Part shown: positions 37,072 to 46,836 of the stretch, in pieces
Layout of the letters: each line of letters opens with the position of its first letter
Numbering within the stretch: position 1 is the first letter of the stretch
From: Bacteroidales bacterium
GTDB taxonomy: Bacteria; Bacteroidota; Bacteroidia; Bacteroidales; JAUNSR01
Direction of reading: 5' to 3'
Assembly: GCA_030539115.1 (NCBI GenBank)
Contig: JAUNSR010000005.1
Coordinates: 64,850-128,849 of the forward strand
Length of the DNA stretch: 64,000 nt
Notes under the pieces: generated by a model
Database searches by the model: none
What the model was told of the DNA's origin: nothing
The model's input: the letters and a program-made list of their open reading frames with translations, nothing else
Translations under genes and position numbers: made by a program

Positions 37072-39825
37072 CTATTTGTCTGACTTCAGCCTTTTTATAA
37101 ATCTTATAAATTCCCCAACCCATAAAACCATCGATGTGAATATTATTATGATAATCCAATCGATAAAATGAATCGGGGTTACATTAAACATTGTTCCGCC
37201 AAAGGTTGTAATCAAAATCTGACCTGCAAAAATTATTGCAAGAACTGCAATAAAACCTTTAAGGGTATTTTTTATATCTGAGAAAGCAGAAAAGTTTGCA
37301 CCCATTGCTTTGGCATTGAAAAGATTCCAGAACTGAATCATCACAAATATTGTAAAAAACAGACTTTGCTCATATCTGCTGATCTCACCATGCTTTGAAA
37401 AGTCAAAGTAATCAGCGAAATAGTCAACAAGATTAAATTGAGTTAAGGATGTGATATTCTCAACAATAAAATATCTGTTCAAACCGACAAGAAAAACAAT
37501 AAAAAGGAATCCAACACCGAAAATATTTTTTCTCATTGAAAGAGTAATGATATGATCGGTGCTTTTTCGTGGTTTGTCTTTCATCACAATCGAGTTTGGA
37601 GGCAAAGATGCCAAAGCAAGGGCGGCAAAAGTATCCATAATAAGGTTAACCCACAGCATCTGAGTGACGGTCAATGTAACATTGACACCAAGGAATGACT
37701 GAAGAAACACAATTACAGAGGCAACCACATTTATAGTCAGTTGGAAATAGAGGAATTTTTGAATGTTTCGATACAACGATCTGCCCCATAAGACAGCCTT
37801 GTTTATGCTGTAGAATGAGTTGTCCATAATGGTTATCTCACTTGCCTGTTTGGCAACAGATGTACCATCGCCCATTGAGAGTCCCACCTGAGCGGCGTTA
37901 AGAGCAGGCGCATCATTGGTTCCGTCGCCTGTAACAGCCACCACCTGATTATTTTTCTGAAGCAGCCTTACAAGTCTCTCCTTGTCGGAAGGTCTTGCTC
38001 TTGACATAATCTTTATCTGCATTGCTCTTTTCGATGCTTCTTCATCTGAAAGAGACGCAAAATCAGGGCCGGTGATTCTATTAACCTCATTATCTGTTTT
38101 ATCATTCCAAAGGCCTACATTTCTGGCAATCTGAGTTGCAGTTGCAGAGGTGTCGCCGGTAACAATCTTAACCTGAATGCCTGCATCAAGGCTTTGTTTT
38201 ATTGCCTGAGGCACCTCTTCCCTAACCGGATCGCTGATAGCGGCAATACCTAAAAATGTCATTGAACTTTCACTGAGCTTTCCATTCTCAATGATATTGT
38301 CATTGTCAACAAATTTGCAGGCAAAAGCAAGTGTACGCATTGCCTGATTTTGATAGCCAAGCAAACGGGAATTAATATTGTCTATAATCTCTGAAAGAGG
38401 TTTTACTCCCGACTCAGAAAGATAGTCCGAACAAAAAGAGATTATAGTTTCGGGAGCACCTTTAAGAAAAACGACTTTTTTATTGAGCAGCCTTGAATTT
38501 ACCAAAGTTGCCATATATTTTCTCTCGGTTGAGAAAGGAAGCTGCTCTATAACATCGCCATTTTCCCTCAACGAAAGATAGTCAATACCCATGGAATCAA
38601 GCCAAAGGAGCATTGCACCTTCAGTTGGATTGCCTAAAACCTTAATTTTGTTTGAGTCTGTTTTGTCAAGATATGCCGTTGAATTGAGCGACACCCCTTC
38701 TGTTATAAGAATTGATGCTTCAGAATTGTCTGCGAGAGTGGAAGCATCGATGCTTGGCAAAGATGGAAAAACGACATCACTTACTGTCATCATATTTTTG
38801 GTAAGGGTTCCTGTTTTATCGGTGCAAATAACAGTTGCCGCCCCCATTGTTTCGCATGCATGCATTTTTCTCACCAAATTGTTTGTTGAGAGCATTCTTT
38901 TCATGCTTAGCGCAAGACTTAAGGTAACACTCATTGGCAGCCCCTCAGGCACAGAGACCACAATAATAGTAACAGCTATCATTAGGGTATTTAAAAAATA
39001 ACGAATTGAAGTATCTACGTCAAAATCAGAAGAGGAAGTAAAATAAATAATCAGACGTCCCGCTATAACCAAAAATGCTACCAAGTAGCTCATCTTTGTA
39101 ATTATTGCTCCAAGCTTGTCAAGCTGAATGTTTAATGGGGTTTTAATATTGTTTTCAATTTGAGCTCCAATATTTACTTTTCCATATTCAGTTTCATTTC
39201 CGGTCTTTTGAACCTGCATTATACAGTGCCCCTCAATTATCGAGCTTCCACGAAGAAGCATATTTGAAGGATATGTAGCCTCTTTATCATTTAAAAGAGG
39301 GTCAGCATTTTTTGAAGCAGAGGGTTCGCCTGTTAGAGAAGATTCATTTACTGTTAGGGAAACCGATTCAAGAATAAGTCCATCGGCAGGTATCTCCTCT
39401 CCGGTATTCAATACAACTATGTCATCTACAACAAGATCATTTTTCAGGACCTCTGTAATGCCTCCGTTTCTTATTACTTTATATGGGATCTCCTCATTAA
39501 TTTGATTAAGTATTTTGAATTTTTTGTCTGCATTCAACTCAAATAGAAATCCGATTGTAGTGGCAAGAAACACGGCAATAAAAATTCCAAGTGGCTCAAG
39601 GAAAATACTCATTCCGGTATTTTCATAAAAATATTCATAAAATGACACACATATTGAGGCCAATAATGCTACAAGAAGAATAATGATAATGGTGTCTTTG
39701 AACTTTGCCAAGAATTTTTTAAAAGCGGGCGTTTGTTTTGGTGCTGTAAGAGAATTGTCTCCGTGTTTTTCCCTTTGCTGAATCACCTGACTGTCTGTCA
39801 ATCCGGCATAATGGTGTTGTATCAT
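37072..39825 (-). CDS. PMCA-type calcium-translocating P-type ATPase
   Basis: At 917 residues this is a type IIB pump that expels Ca2+ from the cytoplasm. It has the phosphorylation motif ICTDKTGTLTKN (Asp near 337), the dephosphorylation loop SLTGEPSASK, the hinge VTGDGTNDAPALNAA, and ten predicted membrane segments. The transport-site motifs are VPEGLP in M4 and NLIMDTFAALAL in M6, matching PMCA (NLIMDTFASLAL) better than SERCA; PMCA pumps use a single calcium site. There is no C-terminal calmodulin-binding tail, as in other bacterial members. It is monocistronic. Its upstream region holds two copies of the cloverleaf repeat. Confidence 0.94.
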   Translation of the reverse strand: MIQHHYAGLTDSQVIQQREKHGDNSLTAPKQTPAFKKFLAKFKDTIIIILLVALLASICVSFYEYFYENTGMSIFLEPLGIFIAVFLATTIGFLFELNADKKFKILNQINEEIPYKVIRNGGITEVLKNDLVVDDIVVLNTGEEIPADGLILESVSLTVNESSLTGEPSASKNADPLLNDKEATYPSNMLLRGSSIIEGHCIMQVQKTGNETEYGKVNIGAQIENNIKTPLNIQLDKLGAIITKMSYLVAFLVIAGRLIIYFTSSSDFDVDTSIRYFLNTLMIAVTIIVVSVPEGLPMSVTLSLALSMKRMLSTNNLVRKMHACETMGAATVICTDKTGTLTKNMMTVSDVVFPSLPSIDASTLADNSEASILITEGVSLNSTAYLDKTDSNKIKVLGNPTEGAMLLWLDSMGIDYLSLRENGDVIEQLPFSTERKYMATLVNSRLLNKKVVFLKGAPETIISFCSDYLSESGVKPLSEIIDNINSRLLGYQNQAMRTLAFACKFVDNDNIIENGKLSESSMTFLGIAAISDPVREEVPQAIKQSLDAGIQVKIVTGDTSATATQIARNVGLWNDKTDNEVNRITGPDFASLSDEEASKRAMQIKIMSRARPSDKERLVRLLQKNNQVVAVTGDGTNDAPALNAAQVGLSMGDGTSVAKQASEITIMDNSFYSINKAVLWGRSLYRNIQKFLYFQLTINVVASVIVFLQSFLGVNVTLTVTQMLWVNLIMDTFAALALASLPPNSIVMKDKPRKSTDHIITLSMRKNIFGVGFLFIVFLVGLNRYFIVENITSLTQFNLVDYFADYFDFSKHGEISRYEQSLFFTIFVMIQFWNLFNAKAMGANFSAFSDIKNTLKGFIAVLAIIFAGQILITTFGGTMFNVTPIHFIDWIIIIIFTSMVLWVGEFIRFIKRLKSDK

Positions 39826-39933
39826 ATAAAATAATTAAAATATTTATTCTTGTTCGAATATGAAACATTTTAGGCAATTATTGGTTCGAAGCTATATAAA
39901 TTAATAAGTAACACAACCATCTGCGAACCGCAT

Positions 39934-39941
39934 CAAATATA
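39934..39941 (-). promoter_or_regulatory. Candidate -7 box for the calcium ATPase gene
   Basis: TATATTTG on the minus strand matches the Bacteroidota TAnnTTTG consensus and lies about 110 bp upstream of the start codon. No clear -33 TTTG partner is seen, so this is tentative. Confidence 0.35.
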
Positions 39942-40050
39942 ATCGAAATAGGAATATAAAATGCTTTTATTTAGAAAAATAAAATGGAAATGAGGTTTTA
40001 TTTTTATTCCATTTTTAGAGGGTAATATTTGAGGGGGAAAAGAATTTTTT

Positions 40051-40265
40051 CATTTGTATATAATTTATTTTTCTAACCGTTACCTCTAAGGTACAAATGC
40101 GCCATTTATATACCTTCTGTTGGGTATCTCATCTTTTGGTGAGTTATGGCGATTTCATTTGTATATAATTTATTTTTCTAACCGTTACCTCTAAGGTACA
40201 AATGCGCCATTTATATACCTTCTGTTGGGTATTTCATCTTTAGATGAGTTATGGCGATTTCATTG
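40051..40265. repeat. Two direct copies of a 105-bp unit containing a cloverleaf-forming repeat
   Basis: The second copy starts exactly 105 bp after the first (40051, 40156). Each holds a 68-70 bp core (40093-40162; 40198-40265) bounded by ACAAATG and CATTTGT. Inside are an outer stem CGCCAT/ATGGCG and two hairpins: ATACC/GGTAT, and CTCATC-TTTT-GGTGAG in copy 1 or TTCATC-TTTA-GATGAG in copy 2. The base changes in the second hairpin keep pairing. An inverted copy lies at 46885-46954. The linker, read on the minus strand, is CATTTGTACCTTAGAGG and AT-rich sequence pointing toward the calcium ATPase gene. Confidence 0.9.
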
Positions 40266-40378
40266 CAATTTGAATTTTAGTCAGTTTTTTTTTTAGAAAA
40301 ACAAACTTATGAAAGTAAAGATTCAATCAAAAATGTTATAAGTCCTAGTAAATATGGGGTTACTGGCAAAAAAATCGG

Positions 40379-40386
40379 TAACTTTG
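40379..40386 (+). promoter_or_regulatory. Promoter -7 box of the GNAT module
   Basis: TAACTTTG matches TAnnTTTG, 37 bp upstream of the first ATG (40423). Confidence 0.6.
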
Positions 40387-40422
40387 CTGAGAAAATTTGT
40401 ATAACAGATAAATAGTATAATT

Positions 40423-40611
40423 ATGGCAACAGCAATAGCAACAATACCTGTTTTAACAGGTGAAGTAGCTGAGCGTTTCGAAAGAGAGGCTCAATCTACT
40501 TATGAGAAAAGCTTTCATAGAACAGATGCTGAAAAAAAAGAATTGGCAGAACGCAACAGACGTGGCATGGAAATGGTCCGCAAAATGTTGGCTAAATCTA
40601 AATTGAAATAA
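40423..40611 (+). CDS. Small putative antitoxin paired with a GNAT acetyltransferase
   Basis: A 62-residue protein, largely helical and charged, with a basic C-terminus (RNRRGMEMVRKMLAKSKLK). It precedes the acetyltransferase with its TAA one base before the next ATG, the tight spacing of toxin-antitoxin pairs. It lacks a recognisable ribbon-helix-helix DUF1778 domain, the usual partner of TacT/AtaT toxins; residues 1-30 (VPVLTGE-like start, GEVAERFEREAQSTYEKSFH) instead look like a folding or neutralising segment. The antitoxin role is inferred from position and size. Confidence 0.65.
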   Translation: MATAIATIPVLTGEVAERFEREAQSTYEKSFHRTDAEKKELAERNRRGMEMVRKMLAKSKLK

Positions 40612-40612
40612 G

Positions 40613-41206
40613 ATGAGCTTCTTACAAGATAATTGCTCTATGTTCGTTCCAAGCAATTCCTCAGAAATGCTCGGATTATCATGTGGCGATGAAGATCTTG
40701 ATAGTTTTTTTGCATCTGATTGTTTTGCCTATTCCAAACAGCTTTTAGGCAAAACTTATTGCTATAAGTTGGATAGTGATGATAAGACAATAGTCTGTGC
40801 ATTTACATTAGCAAATGCCGGCATAAGAGTATCAGACCTACCTAACTCACGAAAGAAAAAGGTAGAAGCAGATATTCCACACATAAAATCATTAAAAGAT
40901 TACCCAGCAGTTTTGATAGGACGCATAGGAGTTTCAAAGGATTTCCGTTCAATGCATATCGGCAGCGATGTTTTAGAATATATTAAGTACTGGTTCTTCG
41001 ATTCCAATAACAAGACTGGTTGTCGTTTTGTTATTGTTGATGCTTACAATGAACCATCTACCAAAGCGTTTTATGAGCGTAATGGTTTTAAAACTGTGTT
41101 TAGTACAGATGCACAGGAAAAAGAATACCGACATTTAGACGCAGATGACCATCTTGGTACTCGTTTGATGTACTTTGACTTAATATCGTTGGCAGAAGAT
41201 AATTAA
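40613..41206 (+). CDS. GNAT-family N-acetyltransferase, putative toxin
   Basis: The 197-residue protein has the GNAT core: beta4 IGRIGVSKDFRSMHIG with the acetyl-CoA-binding Arg-x-x-x-x-Gly turn (about 103-118), a following helix SDVLEYIKYWFF, and the C-terminal AFYERNGFKTVF (Tyr near 154, the typical general acid position). The N-terminus (CGDEDLDSFFASDCFAYSKQ) resembles the TacT/AtaT group, which acetylate aminoacyl-tRNA. The close coupling to a small upstream gene supports a toxin-antitoxin module. Alternatively it could be an ordinary small-molecule or protein acetyltransferase. Confidence 0.85.
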   Translation: MSFLQDNCSMFVPSNSSEMLGLSCGDEDLDSFFASDCFAYSKQLLGKTYCYKLDSDDKTIVCAFTLANAGIRVSDLPNSRKKKVEADIPHIKSLKDYPAVLIGRIGVSKDFRSMHIGSDVLEYIKYWFFDSNNKTGCRFVIVDAYNEPSTKAFYERNGFKTVFSTDAQEKEYRHLDADDHLGTRLMYFDLISLAEDN

Positions 41207-41929
41207 CATATTACCACTTGGCTTGTTAATCGCTAAACTAACTGAAAATGGCATTGATTTTGACAGTCTGTTTAGGTGTAAATTCAAAATAATTGATAAT
41301 ATTACGGTTAAAGGCCTTGTCTATTATAGTTTTAATGGCTTGGGGAAATTAAGTTTAAAATATATTGGCATTAATCCTCAGGACATCATCAGAAATATCG
41401 AGACATATTGGATTATTTTCTTTCTCACGAATTGTTTTCTTGTTTTCTTTAAGTTACTTGTTGGATTGATCGATAGCTTTTACTCTTTCGTTTTCAAATA
41501 TACAGTTTGTTTACCAACCGATGCAATGATTTTTATACAAATGAATCTTTATTAAATACTCTATTGCAGTACTATGATTAATACTTAAATTGAACTCTAT
41601 CATCAACAACATTTGCTTGTTTCTTTGCTTCGTTACTCTCTTTAGTAAACCATTAGTTGTTAGCCTTGAACCTCTCAATTCCCTTAATATCCGTGAATAT
41701 GGCAATCATATAAGAAATGATAATTTTTAAATCTAATTCTTAAATATATTTTAAATATTGATAGCTGAAATACAGTAAGATATAATTAACACAATTGTTA
41801 AAATAAAAATAGGTATCTTTGTAATAAGATATACTTTGCCTCATCAATCAAATTTTTAAAGTTTTTTCTTTTAAATGTTGATTGATTTCGGCTTGAAATG
41901 AGAAATAATAACATTACAAATAATCATTT
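41207..41929. other. Region between the GNAT module and the S46 peptidase; possible gene remnant
   Basis: No intact gene is supported. On the minus strand (about 41720-41560) a stop-broken frame reads IAIFTDIKGIERFKANN, stop, WFTKESNEAKKQANVVDDRV, which looks like decayed coding sequence. An overlapping plus-strand 110-codon frame (41223-41555) is hydrophobic and AT-biased with no family I know. The right third carries the S46 promoter. Confidence 0.4.
41814..41821 (+). promoter_or_regulatory. Promoter -7 box of the S46/S9 peptidase operon
   Basis: TATCTTTG fits the Bacteroidota consensus exactly, with TTGTTA about 16 bp upstream as a weak -33 element. It is about 110 bp upstream of the ATG at 41930. 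Confidence 0.6.
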
Positions 41930-44098
41930 ATGAACTTAAAGAAAACCTTATTGGCAGTTGTGCTGTCATCGAGTGTATTTTTTCCTTCACAGGCTGATGA
42001 GGGAATGTGGCTGCTTCCACTATTAAAGCAGCAGAATATGGAGCAGCTTAAGGCTGCCGGTCTGAATTTGGAAATTACAGATATTTACAATCCTGACAGT
42101 GTAAGTCTAAAAGATGCAGTAGTAATATTTGGCGGAGGCTGCACCGGTGAAATTATCTCTTCAGAGGGTCTGCTTCTTACAAATCATCACTGCGGCTATG
42201 GAGCCATCCAACAACACAGCACAGTTGAGAATGATTATCTTGCCAATGGCTTTTGGGCTATGAACAAATCAGAAGAGCTGCCTACTCCGGGATTGAAAGT
42301 TCAGTTTATTGAGGATATAAAAGATGTGACAGATTTTGTAAAAGAGTCTCTTGCAAATGACCCTGATAAAAAAGAGTTTGATTTTCTCTCAGGCAATTAT
42401 CTTTCAAAATTGGTGAGCAAGATAGTCGGCAACAACGAGTATCAGAATGACCCATTTACAGACATAATGATTCTTCCTTTTTATGGTGGCAACAAATATT
42501 ATATGTTTACAAAGAAAATATATAATGATGTAAGAATGGTTGGTGCTCCTCCTTCGTCAATTGGAAAGTTTGGTGCAGACACCGACAATTGGATGTGGCC
42601 AAGACATACCTGCGATTTTTCTCTTTTCAGAGTTTATGCCAATAAGGATGGACAGCCGGCAAACTATTCAGCAGACAACGTTCCATTAAGGCCTAAAAAA
42701 TGGTTTGACATCTCACTTGCAGGCATAAAAGAGAATGATTATGCAATGATTATGGGATTTCCAGGCTCAACAAACCGTTTTTACACATCAAACCAGGTTA
42801 AATCAAGAAAAGATGTTGACAACGCCACAAGAATCAGAGTAAGAGAGATTCGTCAGCAGGTGCTTCTTGAAGAGATGCTTGCCGACCCTCAGGTAAGGAT
42901 TCAATATGCAAGCAAATATGCAGGCTCATCCAATTATTATAAAAATTCTATTGGAATGAACACAGCAATTGAAAAACTTGGTGTAGTGGAGAGAAAACAA
43001 GCCGAAGAGGAGGTGTTTAAACAATGGGCTGAAAAGCAGGGTAAAATGCAGTATATTGATGCCCTAAACAAGATAAACAAATCAACTTCAGAGATTGACA
43101 CTCTTCAAAAACAATATACTTATATTAATGAGGCTCTTTTTAGAGCTGTTGAGTTTTCAAGAGTACCTAATAATCTTAATGGGTTAAAAGAGGCTTTAAA
43201 AAACAAAAACAAGGATATAATAGCAGCCAAACTTGAAAATCTGCAAAAACAATATGAGGCTTTTGCCAATAAGGATTATAGTCCGGCAGTTGATAAGAAG
43301 GTTGCAAAGGCAATATTTGCAGCTTATCTTCAGGATGTTCCTATTGAATATCAGGCTTCAATTTTTAATACTATAAGAACCAAGTATAAAGGTGATTATA
43401 ACAAGTATATTGATAATTGCTTCTCAAACTCAATTTTTGCAAGCAAGGAAAACTTTGACAAATTCAAGGCTAAACCAACTATCAAAGCTATAGACAACGA
43501 CCCGATGATAAATTATGCTTTATCTATCAGAGAAAAAATAGCTCAGATATATGATCAGATTCAGCCGGTTTCGAATGAGCTTACTTTGGCAATAAATGTT
43601 TATATCGAAGGACTTCTTGAAATGGCTGATGGAAAGGCTGTTTATCCGGATGCCAATTTTACATTGAGACTTACTTACGGAAAGGTTCTTCCTTATGATC
43701 CTGCAGATGGAATTACATATCATTACTACACCACATTGCTTGGGGTAATGCAGAAAGAGGACCCTGACAATTGGGAGTTTATAGTTCCTCAGAAACTTAA
43801 GGAGCTGTATGAGGCAAAAGACTTCGGTCAATATGCAATGGCTGACGGAAGAATGCCTGTAAACTTTCTTTCAAACAATGATATAACAGGCGGAAATTCA
43901 GGCAGCCCTGTAATAAATGGCAATGGAGAGCTTATCGGGGTTGCTTTTGACGGCAACTGGGAAGCTATGAGCGGTGATATTGTTTTTGAGCCTAAAGTGC
44001 AGAGAACAATCAGCGTTGATATAAGATATGTGCTTTTCATTATTGATAAATATGCCGGTGCAACACACCTTATAGAGGAGATGAACATAGTAAAATAA
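41930..44098 (+). CDS. S46 family dipeptidyl-peptidase, DPP7-like
   Basis: The 722-residue exported serine peptidase removes dipeptides from peptide N-termini in the periplasm or at the surface. The signal peptide runs to about residue 22. The chymotrypsin-like catalytic residues are visible: the His motif TNHHCGYGAI (83-92), and Ser657 in GGNSGSPVIN. Eighteen residues after the serine stands Gly675 (AFDGNW). In Porphyromonas gingivalis this position is Gly in DPP7 (hydrophobic P1) and Arg673 in DPP11 (Asp/Glu P1), so DPP7-type specificity is predicted. The family's helical domain fills about 270-570. The S9 peptidase gene follows after 19 bp in the same operon. Confidence 0.93.
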   Translation: MNLKKTLLAVVLSSSVFFPSQADEGMWLLPLLKQQNMEQLKAAGLNLEITDIYNPDSVSLKDAVVIFGGGCTGEIISSEGLLLTNHHCGYGAIQQHSTVENDYLANGFWAMNKSEELPTPGLKVQFIEDIKDVTDFVKESLANDPDKKEFDFLSGNYLSKLVSKIVGNNEYQNDPFTDIMILPFYGGNKYYMFTKKIYNDVRMVGAPPSSIGKFGADTDNWMWPRHTCDFSLFRVYANKDGQPANYSADNVPLRPKKWFDISLAGIKENDYAMIMGFPGSTNRFYTSNQVKSRKDVDNATRIRVREIRQQVLLEEMLADPQVRIQYASKYAGSSNYYKNSIGMNTAIEKLGVVERKQAEEEVFKQWAEKQGKMQYIDALNKINKSTSEIDTLQKQYTYINEALFRAVEFSRVPNNLNGLKEALKNKNKDIIAAKLENLQKQYEAFANKDYSPAVDKKVAKAIFAAYLQDVPIEYQASIFNTIRTKYKGDYNKYIDNCFSNSIFASKENFDKFKAKPTIKAIDNDPMINYALSIREKIAQIYDQIQPVSNELTLAINVYIEGLLEMADGKAVYPDANFTLRLTYGKVLPYDPADGITYHYYTTLLGVMQKEDPDNWEFIVPQKLKELYEAKDFGQYAMADGRMPVNFLSNNDITGGNSGSPVINGNGELIGVAFDGNWEAMSGDIVFEPKVQRTISVDIRYVLFIIDKYAGATHLIEEMNIVK

Positions 44099-44117
44099 AA
44101 CCTTTGAATCACACATT

Positions 44118-46655
44118 ATGAATAAATTTTGTTTTGTGGCTTCATTACTTATCATTGGCGGAGGAAACTGTTTCTCCGCCAATGACATTAAAGTTGGGAA
44201 GCTGCTTAAATCCAACAGTGTCATTGTTAATGAACCTATCCGAATAGACTCGGTAAATCTAAAGAAGAACAGATTTGAAGAAAAAGACCTTTTAAACTAC
44301 AGCTTTATTCCAAATAAAGATTCATTCACTGAGATTGAGGCTGACACAACAGGATACTTCACTTCTGAAAAAACAGAAAACAAATCTTCGTTTTCAGTTT
44401 ATAAATTTTATATCCGTTCAGATAGATATTCAAAAGCTACAGTCGAGGTAAAATCACCCGATATGCTACAACTGTTTGTTGAGGGCAAGAAAATAGGAGA
44501 AAAAACAACTCTTGAAGATTCTCTCTCTTTGGCTGGGAAAGTAAGCGGCGAGATAACCTTTGAGCCGGGGCAAAAAGAGGTTTCGGTAAAATATCTTTCT
44601 CTTTCAAAAAGCAAATGCCCACCGGCATTAAAAATAGATGTTATTGCATCAAAAAACGACTCGGCAGCACAATTTGAGACATCAATTAATGAGACTCACC
44701 CTCTTACTATTGAATATCAGATGACTGGAAAAAGAATTTCCGGTATGTCGCTCTCTCCCGATGGAAAATATGCTTATATAAATTATACAACTGTATTGCC
44801 TGACGGAAGCAAGATATACAACAAGCCTTTGCTACGTCTATCAGACAATGCTGAGATTTATGAGTTGTCAAACAAGGATAATCTTATGTGGATGCCTGTC
44901 TCAAAAGCTCTTTCTTATACAAGAAAAGGGATGAACGGCAAGGAACTTGTGGCTTTCTATCCTGAAACAATGAGTGAGAAAGTTTTGGTAAACAATCTGC
45001 CTGAGGGCTATTTTTATTGGAGTCCTGATGAGAAATTTCTTTGCTTTACAACGTCAGAAGAGTTCCCCGGTCAGAAAAAGGATGTCTATCAGGTTATGAC
45101 ACCCGATGACAGACAGCCGGGATGGAGAAACAGATATAACATAAGTAAATTTGACATTGAGAAGGGAGTGCTTGAACAGGTGACTTTCGGCTTTCATAAT
45201 GTTTATATTCATGATATTTCCGGCGACTGCAAAAAGGTAATTTTCTCCGAATCGTTTGAAAATATCACAGAAAGGCCTTTTTCCTTGACAAGCATTTATG
45301 AACTTGATCTTGAGAGCTACAAGGTTGACACACTATGGAATAAGCATAAGTTTATTAATCGCGTCAGCTATTCGCCCGACAATTCAAAACTGCTGATTAT
45401 CGGCACAGGGGAATCTTTCGATGGTATAGGCAACAACATAAAGGATGGTCAGATATCAAATCTTTTCGATACTCAGGCTTTTATTTTCGATAGAGAGAAA
45501 AAATCTATAGATCCAATCACTAAAGACTTTAATCCCGCAATCGACAGGGCAAATTGGTATAAAGGTGATAACAAAATCTATTTTACCTGCACAGACAAGG
45601 ATTATGAGAATGTATATTCTTATGACATTAAAGGCAGGAAATTTGAAAAGCTGCCTTTAAACGTCGATGTTGTAAGCGGATTTGATATTGCCGACAATGC
45701 TCCTACTGCCATCTATTTTGGTCAGAGCGTTTCGTATCCTGAACAGGCATTTAAATATGAGCTTAAAACAAAGAAGTCTATGCTTGTGAGCGATCCACAA
45801 AAAGAGCAGGTTGCAAAATATGAGCTTGGAGAGGTTAAGGATTGGAGCTTTGTTTCTACCGATGGGACAACAATTGACGGACGTTATTATCTTCCTGCAA
45901 ATTTTGACCCAAATAAGAAATATCCTATGATAGTTTATTATTACGGTGGAACTTCAACAACGGCAAGAAGCTTCTTTCATCCATATTCAATGCATCTTTA
46001 TGCTGCTCAGGGATATGTGGTTTATACTCTTCAACCTTCCGGGACTACCGGCTATGGTCAGGAATTTTCTGCAAGACATGTGAATGCTTGGGGTATTCAA
46101 ACTGCAGACGACATCATTTGCGGTGTAAAACAGTTTTGCAAAGAACATTCTTTTGTAAATGAAAAGAAAATTGGCTGCATGGGAGCCTCTTATGGCGGCT
46201 TTATGACTATGTATCTTCAGACAAGAACAGACATTTTTGCCGCCGCAGTTTCTCATGCCGGTATTAGTGCTTTGTCAAGCTATTGGGGAGAGGGATATTG
46301 GGGTTATTCTTACAGCGGAGCTGCCAGCGCAAACAGCTATCCATGGAATAATCCGAAGCTTTACACCGAACAAAGCCCGTTGTTTAGCGCAGATAAAATC
46401 AACACTCCTATACTTCTTCTTCATGGAACTGCCGATACCAATGTTCCAACTGGAGAGAGCATCCAGATGTTTACAGCACTTAAACTTCTTGGCAAACAGG
46501 TGGATTTTGTGCTTGTAAATGGAGAAAATCATGGTATTTCAGAATTTAACAAACGACTTGCATGGAAGAAAAGCATTTTTGCATTTTTTGCAAAGTGGCT
46601 TAAAGATGAGCCTCAATGGTGGGAAACTCTGTATCCTAAAAGTGTAATTGAATAG
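44118..46655 (+). CDS. S9 prolyl oligopeptidase/DPP4-family peptidase, exported
   Basis: An 845-residue exported serine peptidase. After a signal peptide ending GGGNCFSA there is a beta-propeller (about 195-590; GMSLSPDGKYAYI and YFYWSPDEKFLCF are blade motifs) and a C-terminal alpha/beta-hydrolase domain. The catalytic triad is Ser691 (MGASYGGFMT), Asp773 (LLLHGTADTNVP) and His805 (NGENHGISEF). The family takes dipeptides, often after Pro or Ala, from peptide N-termini. It is the second gene of an operon with the DPP7-like peptidase, and together they suit growth on peptides. A long N-terminal extension (about 20-190) before the propeller is of unknown role. Confidence 0.92.
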   Translation: MNKFCFVASLLIIGGGNCFSANDIKVGKLLKSNSVIVNEPIRIDSVNLKKNRFEEKDLLNYSFIPNKDSFTEIEADTTGYFTSEKTENKSSFSVYKFYIRSDRYSKATVEVKSPDMLQLFVEGKKIGEKTTLEDSLSLAGKVSGEITFEPGQKEVSVKYLSLSKSKCPPALKIDVIASKNDSAAQFETSINETHPLTIEYQMTGKRISGMSLSPDGKYAYINYTTVLPDGSKIYNKPLLRLSDNAEIYELSNKDNLMWMPVSKALSYTRKGMNGKELVAFYPETMSEKVLVNNLPEGYFYWSPDEKFLCFTTSEEFPGQKKDVYQVMTPDDRQPGWRNRYNISKFDIEKGVLEQVTFGFHNVYIHDISGDCKKVIFSESFENITERPFSLTSIYELDLESYKVDTLWNKHKFINRVSYSPDNSKLLIIGTGESFDGIGNNIKDGQISNLFDTQAFIFDREKKSIDPITKDFNPAIDRANWYKGDNKIYFTCTDKDYENVYSYDIKGRKFEKLPLNVDVVSGFDIADNAPTAIYFGQSVSYPEQAFKYELKTKKSMLVSDPQKEQVAKYELGEVKDWSFVSTDGTTIDGRYYLPANFDPNKKYPMIVYYYGGTSTTARSFFHPYSMHLYAAQGYVVYTLQPSGTTGYGQEFSARHVNAWGIQTADDIICGVKQFCKEHSFVNEKKIGCMGASYGGFMTMYLQTRTDIFAAAVSHAGISALSSYWGEGYWGYSYSGAASANSYPWNNPKLYTEQSPLFSADKINTPILLLHGTADTNVPTGESIQMFTALKLLGKQVDFVLVNGENHGISEFNKRLAWKKSIFAFFAKWLKDEPQWWETLYPKSVIE

Positions 46656-46674
46656 AAAAAAGAAAATATTTGTT

Positions 46675-46717
46675 GAATGCCGGGACAAAAATCAAATTAT
46701 TGAGTTGTTCCGGCATT
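46675..46717 (+). terminator. Terminator of the peptidase operon
   Basis: The stem AATGCCGGGACA (46675-46686) / TGTTCCGGCATT (46706-46717) lies 20 bp after the S9 stop and ends in an AT-rich stretch. It has one mismatch and a 19-nt loop. Confidence 0.7.
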
Positions 46718-46836
46718 TGATTTATAACTATAAATCTTATTTTTGTATTTGGAAAAATTAATACGTTTATTTGTCATTTAAACTTTTTTGGATAATTGTT
46801 ATTTTAAGCATTTATTATTGACGATGGGCTAATTGT

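Noticed and set aside
41223..41555. 110-residue hydrophobic frame after the GNAT gene
   Set aside because: No recognisable family, biased composition, and it overlaps a minus-strand decayed frame.
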